DNA from: Planctomycetota bacterium
GTDB taxonomy: Bacteria; Planctomycetota; UBA1135; UBA2386
Direction: 5' to 3'
Assembly: GCA_020638655.1 (NCBI GenBank)
Contig: JACKIC010000003.1
Location: 186,001-250,000 of the forward strand
Length of the DNA: 64,000 bases
Below the pieces are notes generated by a model. The model saw only the letters and a list, made by a program, of their open reading frames with translations, ran no database searches and was not told the origin of the DNA. The position numbers and the translations under genes were made by a program. Numbering within the stretch: the first letter of the stretch is position 1; each line of letters opens with the position of its first letter. This document shows, in pieces, positions 43,435-51,855 of the stretch.

Positions 43435-45723
43435 ATGAATCCTCTCTTCGCCATCCGTTGTTCCGCGCTCCTGCTCGCCGCCGCCGCGGCGGCCCAGGAG
43501 GCCATGCCCGCCGTCGCCGGCGGCGTGTTCCCGACCACCATCAACGCCATGCCCGGCGACGTCGACGGCGGCGCCGGCCTGTGGGCCGCGGGCGCCACCT
43601 ACAAGGTGTCGCTGCACGAGGGCTTCACCTTCTATCCCGTGCTCGGCCCCGCGCACGCGCACAACCTGCCGCTGCGCTGGACGGACACCGAGGTCCGCTT
43701 CGGCGAGCAGCCGGTCGCGCTCGTGCGCGGCGACGCACCGCGGGTGCGTGGCCGTCGCTGTGAATTCGACCTCGGCGGCGTCGTCGAGGCCTACGACGTG
43801 CGTGCCGAAGGCGTCGAGCAGACGTTCACGATCCAGCAGCGCCCGGCTGCGCCCGGCGACCTCGTCGTGATGGGCCGCGTCAGCACGCCGCTCGTCGCCG
43901 CCGCGGTCAACGATCGACACGCCGCGGTCCGCTTCTGCGACCAGACCGGCGCGCCGATCCTCGACTACGGCGCGGCCACGGCGATCGACGCCGTCGGTAG
44001 GCGCTGGCCGATGACGACCACCTGGAACGGCACCACGATGCAGCTGCGTCTGCCCGCCGCCCAGGTCGCCGCGGCGACGTTCCCGCTGCTCGTCGATCCG
44101 CTGACGACGACGCTGCCCCTCGACGCGGGCGGCCCCGGCGCCGGCGCGGTCCGCGACGTCGCGGTGCATCGCAGCAGCCGCGGCGGGGCGCACACCCTGC
44201 TGACCGTCTACTCGCGCACCAGCGCGGCGAACGACGTCGACTTCTTCGCGGTGCTCGGCAACGACGGCCAGGGCAACCAGGTGCCGGTCTACACCGACCT
44301 GTCGACCACCTGGTCGACCCAGCACGGCGCGGTCACCTTCGTCGGCGCGGCGCAGAAGTGGCTGATCGCCTTCGAGCGTGAGTTCGCGAGCAACGCCGGC
44401 ATCCGCTGCGTCGCCGTGCCCGAGACCGCCACCGCGCCGGTCTACGCGGTGTCGTCCGTGCCGCAGCCGAGCGGCTACAACTGTTCGCGTCGCCCCGACG
44501 TCGGCGGCACGGTCGCCAGCTCGACGAGCGGCACGCGCGCGCTGATCGCCTTCCAGAGCGACATCACCAACACCAAGCAGGACACCGACCACACCGAGGC
44601 CTTCGCCTGCACCATCGACCTCGGGCAGGGCAACCTGCCGATCGGCACGCCGTTCGTCGTCGGTTCGTCGGTGGGCACGCGCTACGACCGCCACGCGGTG
44701 TCGGTGACGCGCGAGTCGCTCGGCGGCAACAGCTCGTGGCTCGTCGCCTACCAGCAGTTCGATCGCAACAACGCCAACGCCAGCTGGCGCGTCGGGGTCG
44801 TACGCGTCACGCCGACCGGCTCGCGCTACGGGCCGAACATCGCGTTCCTGCCCGCGGGCAAGCACGCGCTGACGCCGCACATCGCCGGCCTCGACGGCCG
44901 CTACCTGCTGGTGCACTCGTGGCGCACCGGCAGCGGCACCGCCACCGCGCAGGACTTCGGCACCTCGGTCGACTGCATGCGCATCGACTGGAGCGACACA
45001 GCCACCAACCCGACGTTCCGCCCCGCGCGCACCGTCGACCTCGGCTTCTCGTGGGACTACCGCGTCGGCGACGTCGCGATCGACACCGAGAGCCGCTCGC
45101 ACTGGGCGTTCGTGGTCGAGAAGCAGATCGTGATCGGCCAGCCCGCGCTCGGCATCGTGCGCGTCGGCGGCAGCGGCGGCACCGTCGAGGAAGACGACCT
45201 CTACCGGAGCAGCACGCGCCCCGGCTACGCCCCCGCGCTGTGCTTCGACGAGGACCACGACCAGTTCGACGCCGCGTTCGCGGTCGACACCCCGACGCCG
45301 GGCGTCTACGCCCGCAGCCTCTCCTACCCGAGCGAGGCGCGCAGCCTCACCTACGGCATCTCGTGCGGCGGCAACATCGCCACCAACCACGTGCCGCGCT
45401 GCGGCGACGACCTGTTCGCGATCACGCTCGACAGCGGTGTGCCGCAGCAGGGCGCGCTGATCGCGCTGTCGTTCGCGCCGGCGCAGGTGTCGCTGGGCTT
45501 CGCCGGCATGCCCGGCTGCACGCTGCTCGTCGACGCGGGCGGTCCCTACCTGGGCTCGTACTTCACGCTGACGCGGCTCGACGGCACCGCCGAGTTCCCG
45601 ATCGTGCTCAGCGACTGGCCGCCGTTGCCGATCGACTTCCACGCGCAGTGGTTCGTGCTGCAGCCGAACGCCAACAGCGCGGGGCTGGTGGCGACGCGCG
45701 GCATCGAAGTGCACGTGCGCTGA
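43435..45723 (+). CDS. Large secreted protein with lineage-specific C-terminal domain
   Basis: 762 aa. The start at the ATG 43435 gives a signal peptide (MNPLFAIRCSALLLAAAAAA). The first 230 residues are beta-rich. The middle, about 240-640, contains repeated strand pairs (VYSRTSAANDVDFFAVLGND, KWLIAFEREFASNAGIRCVA, ALIAFQSDITNTKQDTDHTE, SWLVAYQQFDRN, YLLVHSWRTGSGTATAQD) that could form an exported propeller or sandwich. The last about 120 residues start near ISCGGN and end PIDFHAQWFVLQPNANSAGL with VATRGIEVHVR, the shared C-terminal pattern. No enzyme or binding function can be assigned. It is divergent from the kinase/sigma operon. Confidence 0.75.
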   Translation: MNPLFAIRCSALLLAAAAAAQEAMPAVAGGVFPTTINAMPGDVDGGAGLWAAGATYKVSLHEGFTFYPVLGPAHAHNLPLRWTDTEVRFGEQPVALVRGDAPRVRGRRCEFDLGGVVEAYDVRAEGVEQTFTIQQRPAAPGDLVVMGRVSTPLVAAAVNDRHAAVRFCDQTGAPILDYGAATAIDAVGRRWPMTTTWNGTTMQLRLPAAQVAAATFPLLVDPLTTTLPLDAGGPGAGAVRDVAVHRSSRGGAHTLLTVYSRTSAANDVDFFAVLGNDGQGNQVPVYTDLSTTWSTQHGAVTFVGAAQKWLIAFEREFASNAGIRCVAVPETATAPVYAVSSVPQPSGYNCSRRPDVGGTVASSTSGTRALIAFQSDITNTKQDTDHTEAFACTIDLGQGNLPIGTPFVVGSSVGTRYDRHAVSVTRESLGGNSSWLVAYQQFDRNNANASWRVGVVRVTPTGSRYGPNIAFLPAGKHALTPHIAGLDGRYLLVHSWRTGSGTATAQDFGTSVDCMRIDWSDTATNPTFRPARTVDLGFSWDYRVGDVAIDTESRSHWAFVVEKQIVIGQPALGIVRVGGSGGTVEEDDLYRSSTRPGYAPALCFDEDHDQFDAAFAVDTPTPGVYARSLSYPSEARSLTYGISCGGNIATNHVPRCGDDLFAITLDSGVPQQGALIALSFAPAQVSLGFAGMPGCTLLVDAGGPYLGSYFTLTRLDGTAEFPIVLSDWPPLPIDFHAQWFVLQPNANSAGLVATRGIEVHVR

Positions 45724-45745
45724 GCCGCAGCGCGCCGGCCGGGAC

Positions 45746-46381
45746 TCAGCGCCCGGCCTTGTCGAGCAGCTGCAGCGCCTGGTCGGCGAACCAGCCGACC
45801 GTCGGTTCGCCGGCGAAGCCCGGCACCACGCGCGGGTCGTCGCGCAGCGCCTGCAGGTGCACGCGCGCGTCGGCCCAACCCAGATAGCCCAGCGCGTCGC
45901 ACGCGAACGCCGCGCGCGCGGGATCCGCGTCGGTGAGCTGGTCGACGAGCAGCGGCGCCACCGCGATCCCGCCGTCGAGGTCCTGCAGCAGGATGCCGAA
46001 GAACACGCCGCCGACTGCCAGCAGGTCGGGGTCGTGCGCGCCCAGCAGTTCGACCAACGCCGGCAGCGCCCGCATGTCGCGCAGCTTGTCGGTCGCCGAC
46101 GGCGGCGCGGTCTGCCCGGGTTCGAGGATGCGCACCGAGCTCTTGATCTCGGTGCGTCGTTCGCGCAGCAGTTCGCGCACGCGGTCGAGCCGGGCCGAGG
46201 TCTGCGTCGACCGTGGCGGTGGGGAGGGCGTCTGGGGCGGGGGCTGCGGCGGGTTCGTCTCGGGCGGGTTCTGCGCCGGCGGCACGATCGGTCCGGGCGC
46301 CACCGGGTGCGTGCCCGCGCAGGCGGCGAGGCAGAAGGTCAAGAGCAGCACCGTGACGGAGCAGCGACGCATGGCCGTCAT
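45746..46381 (-). CDS. Pro-rich lipoprotein with HEAT-like C-terminal part
   Basis: 211 aa from the ATG at 46381 (MTAMRRCSVTVLLLTFCLAA), overlapping the stop of the YjbQ-like gene as ATGA; an ATG at 46372 is the alternative. The lipobox is LAAC. A Pro-rich linker (residues about 30-60, NPPETNPPQPPPQTPSPPPR) precedes an alpha-helical region with HEAT/armadillo-like helices (RALPALVELLGAHDPDLLAV, AVAPLLVDQLTDADPARAAF). HEAT-like repeats mediate protein binding. It is tail-to-tail with the 43435 gene (22 nt) and co-transcribed with yjbQ. Confidence 0.68.
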   Translation of the reverse strand: MTAMRRCSVTVLLLTFCLAACAGTHPVAPGPIVPPAQNPPETNPPQPPPQTPSPPPRSTQTSARLDRVRELLRERRTEIKSSVRILEPGQTAPPSATDKLRDMRALPALVELLGAHDPDLLAVGGVFFGILLQDLDGGIAVAPLLVDQLTDADPARAAFACDALGYLGWADARVHLQALRDDPRVVPGFAGEPTVGWFADQALQLLDKAGR

Positions 46382-46782
46382 GCTACGTGCAGCACGACCT
46401 TGCGTCGCGAGCCGCGCCGGCGGTGTTCCCATAGATAGATGCCTTGCCAGGTGCCGAGCGCCAGCCGGCCACCGAGGATCGGGATCGACAGGTGCGTCTG
46501 GGTCAGCGCCGCGCGCACGTGCGCCGGCATGTCGTCGGGCCCTTCGGTCGCGTGGGTCCACAGCGGGTCGCCTTCGGGCACCAGCCGTCGCAGGAACGCC
46601 TCGAGATCGCGCAACACCGACGGATCGGCGTTCTCCTGGATCAGCAGGCTCGCCGACGTGTGCTGCACGAACAGTGTGCACAGCCCCTCGTCGACCCCGG
46701 CGTCGCGCACCACTCGCGCGACCAGGTCGGTGAACTCGAACAGGCCGCGGCCCGAAGTCTCGATGGCGAGGGTGCTGATCAT
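46378..46782 (-). CDS. YjbQ (UPF0047) family protein
   Basis: 134 aa from the ATG at 46782 (MISTLAIETSGRGLFEFTDL). The family signature is intact: CTLFVQHTSASLLIQENADP, followed by TWQGIYLWEHRR near the end. UPF0047/YjbQ proteins have been linked to thiamine-phosphate-synthase-like activity in some organisms, but the physiological role is unsettled. The ATG directly follows hairpin element copy B in the minus direction, so no Shine-Dalgarno sequence can lie between the hairpin and the start. Overlaps the downstream lipoprotein gene by 4 nt (if its ATG at 46381 is used). Confidence 0.85.
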   Translation of the reverse strand: MISTLAIETSGRGLFEFTDLVARVVRDAGVDEGLCTLFVQHTSASLLIQENADPSVLRDLEAFLRRLVPEGDPLWTHATEGPDDMPAHVRAALTQTHLSIPILGGRLALGTWQGIYLWEHRRRGSRRKVVLHVA

Positions 46783-46849
46783 GTGCGTACGGTACCGGGT
46801 GCAAACCACACAGGCCGGCCGCGCAGCGGCCGGCCTGTGTGGTATGCAC
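46783..46849. repeat. Hairpin element, copy B, abutting the yjbQ start codon
   Basis: The element reads GTGCGTACGGTACCGGGTGC, AAACCACAC, then the inner inverted repeat AGGCCGGCCGC/GCGGCCGGCCT around GCA, then GTGTGGTATGCAC. It differs in stem sequence from copies A and C but keeps pairing. It lies in a divergent gap, so it cannot be a simple terminator of either neighbour. Confidence 0.8.
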
Positions 46850-46871
46850 CGCACGGCACACTCAAGTGACC

Positions 46872-46895
46872 ACCGTCCTAGGCCGATAGGACGGT
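46872..46895. promoter_or_regulatory. Perfect inverted repeat, probable operator of the YtrA-type GntR regulator
   Basis: ACCGTCCTA (46872-46880), 6-nt spacer GGCCGA, TAGGACGGT (46887-46895): 9-bp perfect arms. It ends 1 nt before the GTG of the GntR gene at 46897. YtrA-type GntR regulators usually bind such GT...TA/TA...AC inverted repeats in front of their own operon, so autorepression is likely. Confidence 0.65.
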
Positions 46896-46896
46896 C

Positions 46897-47289
46897 GTGA
46901 ACGTCCGCGTCGATCCGAACAGCCTGGTGCCGCCGAGCCAACAGCTCGTCGCGGCCGTGCTCGACGCGATCGCATCGGGCGAACTGCACCCCGGCGACAA
47001 GCTGCCGTCGGTGCGCGGGCTCGCGGGGCAGGCGCTGGTCAACCCCAACACGGTGACCAAGGCCTACCGCGACCTCGAGCACCTCGGCGCGACCGAGGGG
47101 CGCAACGGGTCGGGTGTCTACGTGACGGCGGCCGGGCCCGACGTGGCGCGCGCGATCCGCCTGGCCGAGACGCTCGATGCGTTCCGGTCGGCGGCCGCGT
47201 TCGCGCTGCGCGCCGGCCACGACGACGAGGTGCTGCGCGGTGTGCTCGCGCAGGCGGGGGAAACGAAGGGAGAACGGAGCAAGGCATGA
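46897..47289 (+). CDS. GntR-family transcriptional regulator, YtrA subfamily
   Basis: 130 aa from a GTG at 46897. The winged helix is QLVAAVLDAIASGELHPGDK followed by LPSVRGLAGQALVNPNTVTKAYRDLEHLG, the classical GntR DNA-binding pattern. The C-terminal part is only about 55 residues of helix, without a FadR/HutC/MocR ligand domain; this short dimerisation tail defines the YtrA type, which is encoded with ABC transporters. Its ATGA overlap (47286-47289) with the ABC ATPase ties the two. It probably represses the operon through the inverted repeat directly upstream. Confidence 0.9.
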   Translation: MNVRVDPNSLVPPSQQLVAAVLDAIASGELHPGDKLPSVRGLAGQALVNPNTVTKAYRDLEHLGATEGRNGSGVYVTAAGPDVARAIRLAETLDAFRSAAAFALRAGHDDEVLRGVLAQAGETKGERSKA

Positions 47290-48026
47290 ACACGGTCCTG
47301 AACGTCAGCGGTCTGCACGTCGGCTTCCGCAGGAAGCAGGTGTTGCGAGGTCTGGATCTGTCGCTGCACGACGGCGCGGTGACGGTGCTGCTCGGCCAGA
47401 ACGGCTCGGGCAAGAGCACCCTGCTGCGCGTGCTGCTCGGCGTGCTGCGGCCGCGAGCGGGCGAGGTGCGCATCTTCGGCAAGGACCCCCTGCGCGCGCA
47501 CCGCGAGGTGCTGCAGCGCATCGGCTACGTGCCTGACGTGCCCGACTGCTACCCGTGGATGACGAGCCAGGACCTGTTCGCGTTCCTGAGGCCGCAGTAT
47601 CCGACCTGGAACGCCGCGCTCTGCGCCGAGCTGTGCGAACGGCTCGACGTGCCCGCGCGAACCAAGGTCAAGGCGATGTCGCGCGGCCAGGGCATGAAGC
47701 TCATGCTGACCGCGGCGCTCGCGCCCGAACCGGACCTGCTGCTGCTCGACGAACCGTTCGCGGGCCTCGATCCGCTCGTCAAGGAAGAGGTGCTGCTCGG
47801 CATCGTCGAGGCGCTCAAGGAAGGCGAACGCACGGTGCTGTGTGCGACGCACGAGCTCGACATCGCGGCGCGCATCGCTGATCGCGTCGCGGTGCTGCAG
47901 GACGGGGTCATCGCGCAACACGGTTCGCTTGCCGAGGTGCTCGGCCAGGAGGAACCCGTGCAGGTGCCGAGCGGTCTGCACCGCGTGCTCGCGCAGGCGG
48001 CGAAGCGCGAGGTGGCGGCGGTATGA
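47286..48026 (+). CDS. ABC transporter ATPase
   Basis: 246 aa. Walker A GQNGSGKST at 37-45, signature MSRGQ at 131-135 (variant of LSGGQ), Walker B LLLLDEP at 151-157, switch His189 in CATHE. The N-terminus starts MNTVLNVSGLHVGFRRKQVL. It is the single ATPase of the operon and overlaps the regulator (ATGA) and the first permease gene (48023-48026). Homodimerisation with one or two permease-propeller proteins is the simplest arrangement. Closest families are the YtrB/BcrA-type exporters of antibiotics or unknown substrates. Confidence 0.92.
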   Translation: MNTVLNVSGLHVGFRRKQVLRGLDLSLHDGAVTVLLGQNGSGKSTLLRVLLGVLRPRAGEVRIFGKDPLRAHREVLQRIGYVPDVPDCYPWMTSQDLFAFLRPQYPTWNAALCAELCERLDVPARTKVKAMSRGQGMKLMLTAALAPEPDLLLLDEPFAGLDPLVKEEVLLGIVEALKEGERTVLCATHELDIAARIADRVAVLQDGVIAQHGSLAEVLGQEEPVQVPSGLHRVLAQAAKREVAAV

Positions 48027-49945
48027 ACCTCGTGCTGACGTACTGCCACAAGGAGTGGCGCGCGCAGCGCGGTTTGCTGATCGCCTACACGGTGCTCGTG
48101 TTCGCGTGTCTGTGCATCGGCTTCCTGCTCGTGCCCGAACACTGGTGGCTCGAGGACGGGCGCGGCGCGCTGGCGCTGTCGTGGTTCGTCGCGGCCGGCG
48201 TGATCGGTGTCGTCGCGTTCGTGACCCCGGCGCTGGTGCGTTCGGAGTACGCGGCCAAGGACGACCAGTTCGTGCGGCGGCTGCCCGGCGCGCTGCTGCC
48301 GGCGTTCGGCGGCAAGGTGCTGTTCCTGTTGCTGGCGACCGCGGCGCTGCCGCTGCTCGGGTTGCTCGTCGGCGAGGTGTTCCTCGACGCCACGGGCCAG
48401 TCGTGGGCCGACATGTGGGGCACGCGCTGGAGCATGGTCGAGGAGTTCGAGATCTTCCTGCGGCTGCCGTGGACCGTGTCCGCCTGTGCCGCGGCGCTGC
48501 TGCTGACCTCGTGGGTGTGGGCCGTCGGCACGTGGATGCCGTCGGGGCGCATGGCGATCGGCGGCGCGGCGCTGTTCACGCTGTCGGTCGGCGTCGTGCT
48601 GTTCGCGGTGCGGCGGCAATGCCCCGGCATCGAGGCCGGGCTGCCGCAGGCGCCGTGGCTCGTCGCGCTGGTCACCTCGGGGCTGGTGGTCGCGGGTGCT
48701 TCGTGGGTTCGCGGCCGCCGCGGCGGCGGCGCCCTGCGTTCGGCGGGCGTCGGCATGTTGTCGTGTGGGGTCCTGTTCGCGGGTCCGGGCATCTGGCTCG
48801 GCGAGCGTGCACACAGCTACCTGCGGCCCGACCTCGACACGATCCAGGTGACGAGCGTGCTGGGGATCACCGCCGATCACCGCTTCGCGCTGGCCCACGG
48901 GGCGGCGTCGACCGACTGGCACGGCGTGCCGTTGCGCGTCGACCTGCAGACCGGGCGCGCCGAGCAGCTCGGCGATTGGACGATGATGTTCTCGGCGGAC
49001 TTCTTCGGTGAGGGCGACTGGTACTGGCCCGGCGTCGGCCGCCGCCGCTGGCGCACGGCGGGCGAAGACCTCGCTGCGCAGCGCATGTTCGATCTGCAGA
49101 CCGGCGCGTTCGCGGCGCTCGACTACGACGCCAAGGCGAAGCTCCCGCGCCTGACCGACGACCTGCGCAAGGACCTGCGCGCCGAGCGCGCGGCGACCGC
49201 GGACCTGCGCGCTCCCGGCGGGCAGGCGGTGTGGACCGAGGGGGCCTCGGTGGTGTTCGCCGAAACCGACGGCACGACCACGACGATGCCGCTGCCGGGC
49301 AGCGGCGCGAACCCCCGCGGCGCGTGTGGCCACGGGGTGCGCCTGTCGAACGGCCGGCTGTTCGACCTCACGCATCGCAAGCTGCTCGACCTGCGCGGCA
49401 AGTGGTACGGGTTCGCGGTGCGTGGCCTCTGGGTGCTGCGCACGAACCTCAAGGGCGGCGCCTGGCAACAGCTCGACGTGGCCACGAACGCGACCGTCGA
49501 ACTGCCGGAACTCGCCGGTTGTGGCCTTCGCGGTCTGTTCGACGACGAGCATCTGCTGTGTGTGCGGAGACCGCAGGATGGCGATCCGCGCTCCGAACTG
49601 CTGCTCTACCGACCCGCGGATCGCTCGCTCGTATCGCTCGCGACGGTTCCCGACGACACCTGCGAGGCCGTGCTCGCCGAGCGGTGGCGCTGGGGCTCGC
49701 TGCTGCCGCGCGACCCCGCGGGTCGCATCTGGCTGCACGGTCGAGACAGCGCGCGGGGCTGCGTCGTGATCGCGCCCGACCGGTCGGTGCAGCGACGCGA
49801 GGTGCCGTTGCCGAGGGACGTGGTGAACAACCTGATCACCTGGACGGGCACGAACCGCGCGCTGGTGATGCTCGGTTGGCGCATCGTCGAGATGGATCTG
49901 CAGACCGACGCGCAGACCGTGCTGTTCCCCAAGGAGAAGCCGTGA
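48023..49945 (+). CDS. Permease-propeller fusion, copy 1 of 3
   Basis: 640 aa. N-terminal membrane part, about residues 1-265, with six or seven hydrophobic segments (AYTVLVFACLCIGFLLV, ALSWFVAAGVIGVVAFV, GGKVLFLLLATAALPLLGLL, AALLLTSWVWAVGTW and others) and the conserved start MNLVLTYCHKEWRAQR. This fits an ABC-2-like permease. A soluble, beta-rich region follows (about 270-640: HRFALAHGAASTDW, VPLRVDLQTGRAEQL, LRGLFDDEHLLCVRR, SELLLYRPADRSL) that looks like a propeller. The C-terminus is VLFPKEKP. ABC-2 permeases are not normally fused to a propeller. The start overlaps the ATPase gene (ATGA), and the stop overlaps copy 2 (GTGA). Confidence 0.8.
   Translation: MNLVLTYCHKEWRAQRGLLIAYTVLVFACLCIGFLLVPEHWWLEDGRGALALSWFVAAGVIGVVAFVTPALVRSEYAAKDDQFVRRLPGALLPAFGGKVLFLLLATAALPLLGLLVGEVFLDATGQSWADMWGTRWSMVEEFEIFLRLPWTVSACAAALLLTSWVWAVGTWMPSGRMAIGGAALFTLSVGVVLFAVRRQCPGIEAGLPQAPWLVALVTSGLVVAGASWVRGRRGGGALRSAGVGMLSCGVLFAGPGIWLGERAHSYLRPDLDTIQVTSVLGITADHRFALAHGAASTDWHGVPLRVDLQTGRAEQLGDWTMMFSADFFGEGDWYWPGVGRRRWRTAGEDLAAQRMFDLQTGAFAALDYDAKAKLPRLTDDLRKDLRAERAATADLRAPGGQAVWTEGASVVFAETDGTTTTMPLPGSGANPRGACGHGVRLSNGRLFDLTHRKLLDLRGKWYGFAVRGLWVLRTNLKGGAWQQLDVATNATVELPELAGCGLRGLFDDEHLLCVRRPQDGDPRSELLLYRPADRSLVSLATVPDDTCEAVLAERWRWGSLLPRDPAGRIWLHGRDSARGCVVIAPDRSVQRREVPLPRDVVNNLITWTGTNRALVMLGWRIVEMDLQTDAQTVLFPKEKP
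49931..49936 (+). promoter_or_regulatory. Shine-Dalgarno sequence for permease-propeller copy 2
   Basis: AAGGAG lies 5 nt before the GTG at 49942, inside the end of copy 1 (Lys-Glu-Lys codons). It supports the GTG start and translational coupling of the two genes. Confidence 0.65.
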
Positions 49946-51855
49946 ACCTCGCGCTCACCTACTGCTACAAGGAGTGGCACGCGCAGCGCGGCACGCTGCT
50001 GGCCTACACGCTGCTCGTGTTCGCGTGCCTGGGCATCGGTCTGTCGATCACGCCCGCGCACTACTGGCCGGAGGAAGGCGACGGGGTGCTCGCGCTGTCG
50101 TGGTTCGTCGCGGTCGGTGTGATCGGCGTCGTTGCGTTCGTCGCGCCAGCGTTGGTGCGCGCCGAATTCCACCACGCGGGCGACCAGTTCGTGCGGCGGC
50201 TGCCCGGCGCGCTGGGGCCGTCGTTCGCGGGCAAGCTGCTGTTCCTCGCGCTCGCGACGCTGGCGCTGCCGCTGCTCGGCCTCGCCGTCGGCGAGGTCTT
50301 CGTGAAGCTGAACGGGCACGGCTGGGACGACCTGTTCCGCTGGGACTGGACCGGCGAAGTCACTGTCGCGCCGCTGCTCGTGCCGACGCTGTGCGGCGCA
50401 GCGCTGCTGCTGGTGCCGTGGGTGTGGGCGATCGCGACGTGGATGCCGTCGGCGCGCATGGCGCTCGGCGGCACCGCACTGTTCGTGCTGCTGCTCGGAC
50501 TGGGTGCGTTCGCGGTGTTGCGCCTGTGCCCCAACCTCGGGCCGACGCTCGAGTGGTCGTCGTGGCTGTGGCTCGTCGCGCCGCTCGGTTTGCTCGTGGC
50601 TGCGGTGTCGTGGTGCGCGCGGCGCGGCGGTGGCGCGTTGCGTTCGGCGCGGCGCGGGCTCGCGGCCGCGGCGATCGGGCTGCTGCCGCCGTCGGCGTGG
50701 CTCGCGCAGGAAGCCTGGGTGTACCACCACCCGGACCTGCAGCAACTTCACAACCTGACGGTGCTCGCAGTGTCAACTGACGGAACGCGCGCGTTGGCGC
50801 GCGGCGCGGCGCGCTACGACTTCTCGCCGGTGTCGTTGGCGATCGATCTGCGCACGGGAGAGGCGCAGCAACTGACGGGGATCGACACCTACCTGACCAA
50901 CGACTATCCGCGCGGGTTCTGGAACGGTCGTCAGGCGCGCTTCTGGCTCGCCTACGAACGCAGCAGCGAACAGTTGTCGCGCTGCTACGACCTCGACACG
51001 GGGTCCTGGCGACCTCTGAGCTTCGATCCGCGCAGCGGGGATCCGGTCCTTCCCCCGGAACTGCGTGCAGACGCCCGGGACGCCGTGCGCTCGCATTCGC
51101 CGCTGCACTCCGCGGAGGGCCGACTGGTCTGGCTCGAGGGCCGAGACCTCTGCCGCCAGGAAGAAGACGGCAGCGTGGTGCGGCAGTCCCTGCCCGTGCG
51201 CAGGGTCGGCTTTCCGAGTTATCCGATCGGCCACGGCATCCGGATCGTGTTCCAGAACGACTACTACGACTTCCGCGGACGACTCGTGCTCTCGGGCGAG
51301 GGCACGTCGGTGTGGGTGGTCGGGGACAGGCTGCTGTTCTTGCCACCCAAGGGGCCGAAGGGAGAGTGGCAGCAAAAGGTCTTCGGCGGCGAAGCCGAGC
51401 CGTGCGCCGCGCTCGCGGGATGCAAGGTGTTCGGCCTGTTCGACGACACCCGCGTGCTGTGCGCGCGCTTCCGCCACGGGCAGTGGACGCACCTGTTCTT
51501 GTATCGACCTGCGGACGGCCACATCGACGAACTGCGCGTGCCTGACGGCGTGCAGAGCCAGCTGTTGACGCACGAGAGCCCATGCCGTCGCGAGGGTTCG
51601 CTGCTGGCTCGCGATCCCGCCGGCGGTCTGTGGCTGTGTGCGCACGCCAAGGACGGTGAGACCTTCCTGCGCATCGACACTGCGTCGCTCGAGGTCACGC
51701 GCGTGCTCGAACACCGCCGCGGCGACGGTTCCTACTACCGACTGCTCGGCTGGCCCGACGCGCATCACGTGCTCGTCAGCCAAGACCAGCGGATCCTGCG
51801 CTTGCACCTGGCGACGGGCGAACGCAGCGTGCTCTTTCCCAAGGAATTGCGATGA
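49942..51855 (+). CDS. Permease-propeller fusion, copy 2 of 3
   Basis: 637 aa from a GTG at 49942, overlapping the previous TGA. The same plan as copy 1: MNLALTYCYKEWHAQRGTLL, six or seven membrane segments to about 265, then the propeller part (TRALARGAARYDFSPVSLAI, CKVFGLFDDTRVLCARFRHG, HLFLYRPADGHIDELRV). The block RRGGGALRSARRGLAAAA at about residue 230-247 is shared with the other copies. The C-terminus ends VLFPKELR. Sequence identity with copies 1 and 3 is obvious in the membrane part and lower in the propeller, as expected if the propellers have diverged for different ligands. Confidence 0.8.
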   Translation: MNLALTYCYKEWHAQRGTLLAYTLLVFACLGIGLSITPAHYWPEEGDGVLALSWFVAVGVIGVVAFVAPALVRAEFHHAGDQFVRRLPGALGPSFAGKLLFLALATLALPLLGLAVGEVFVKLNGHGWDDLFRWDWTGEVTVAPLLVPTLCGAALLLVPWVWAIATWMPSARMALGGTALFVLLLGLGAFAVLRLCPNLGPTLEWSSWLWLVAPLGLLVAAVSWCARRGGGALRSARRGLAAAAIGLLPPSAWLAQEAWVYHHPDLQQLHNLTVLAVSTDGTRALARGAARYDFSPVSLAIDLRTGEAQQLTGIDTYLTNDYPRGFWNGRQARFWLAYERSSEQLSRCYDLDTGSWRPLSFDPRSGDPVLPPELRADARDAVRSHSPLHSAEGRLVWLEGRDLCRQEEDGSVVRQSLPVRRVGFPSYPIGHGIRIVFQNDYYDFRGRLVLSGEGTSVWVVGDRLLFLPPKGPKGEWQQKVFGGEAEPCAALAGCKVFGLFDDTRVLCARFRHGQWTHLFLYRPADGHIDELRVPDGVQSQLLTHESPCRREGSLLARDPAGGLWLCAHAKDGETFLRIDTASLEVTRVLEHRRGDGSYYRLLGWPDAHHVLVSQDQRILRLHLATGERSVLFPKELR

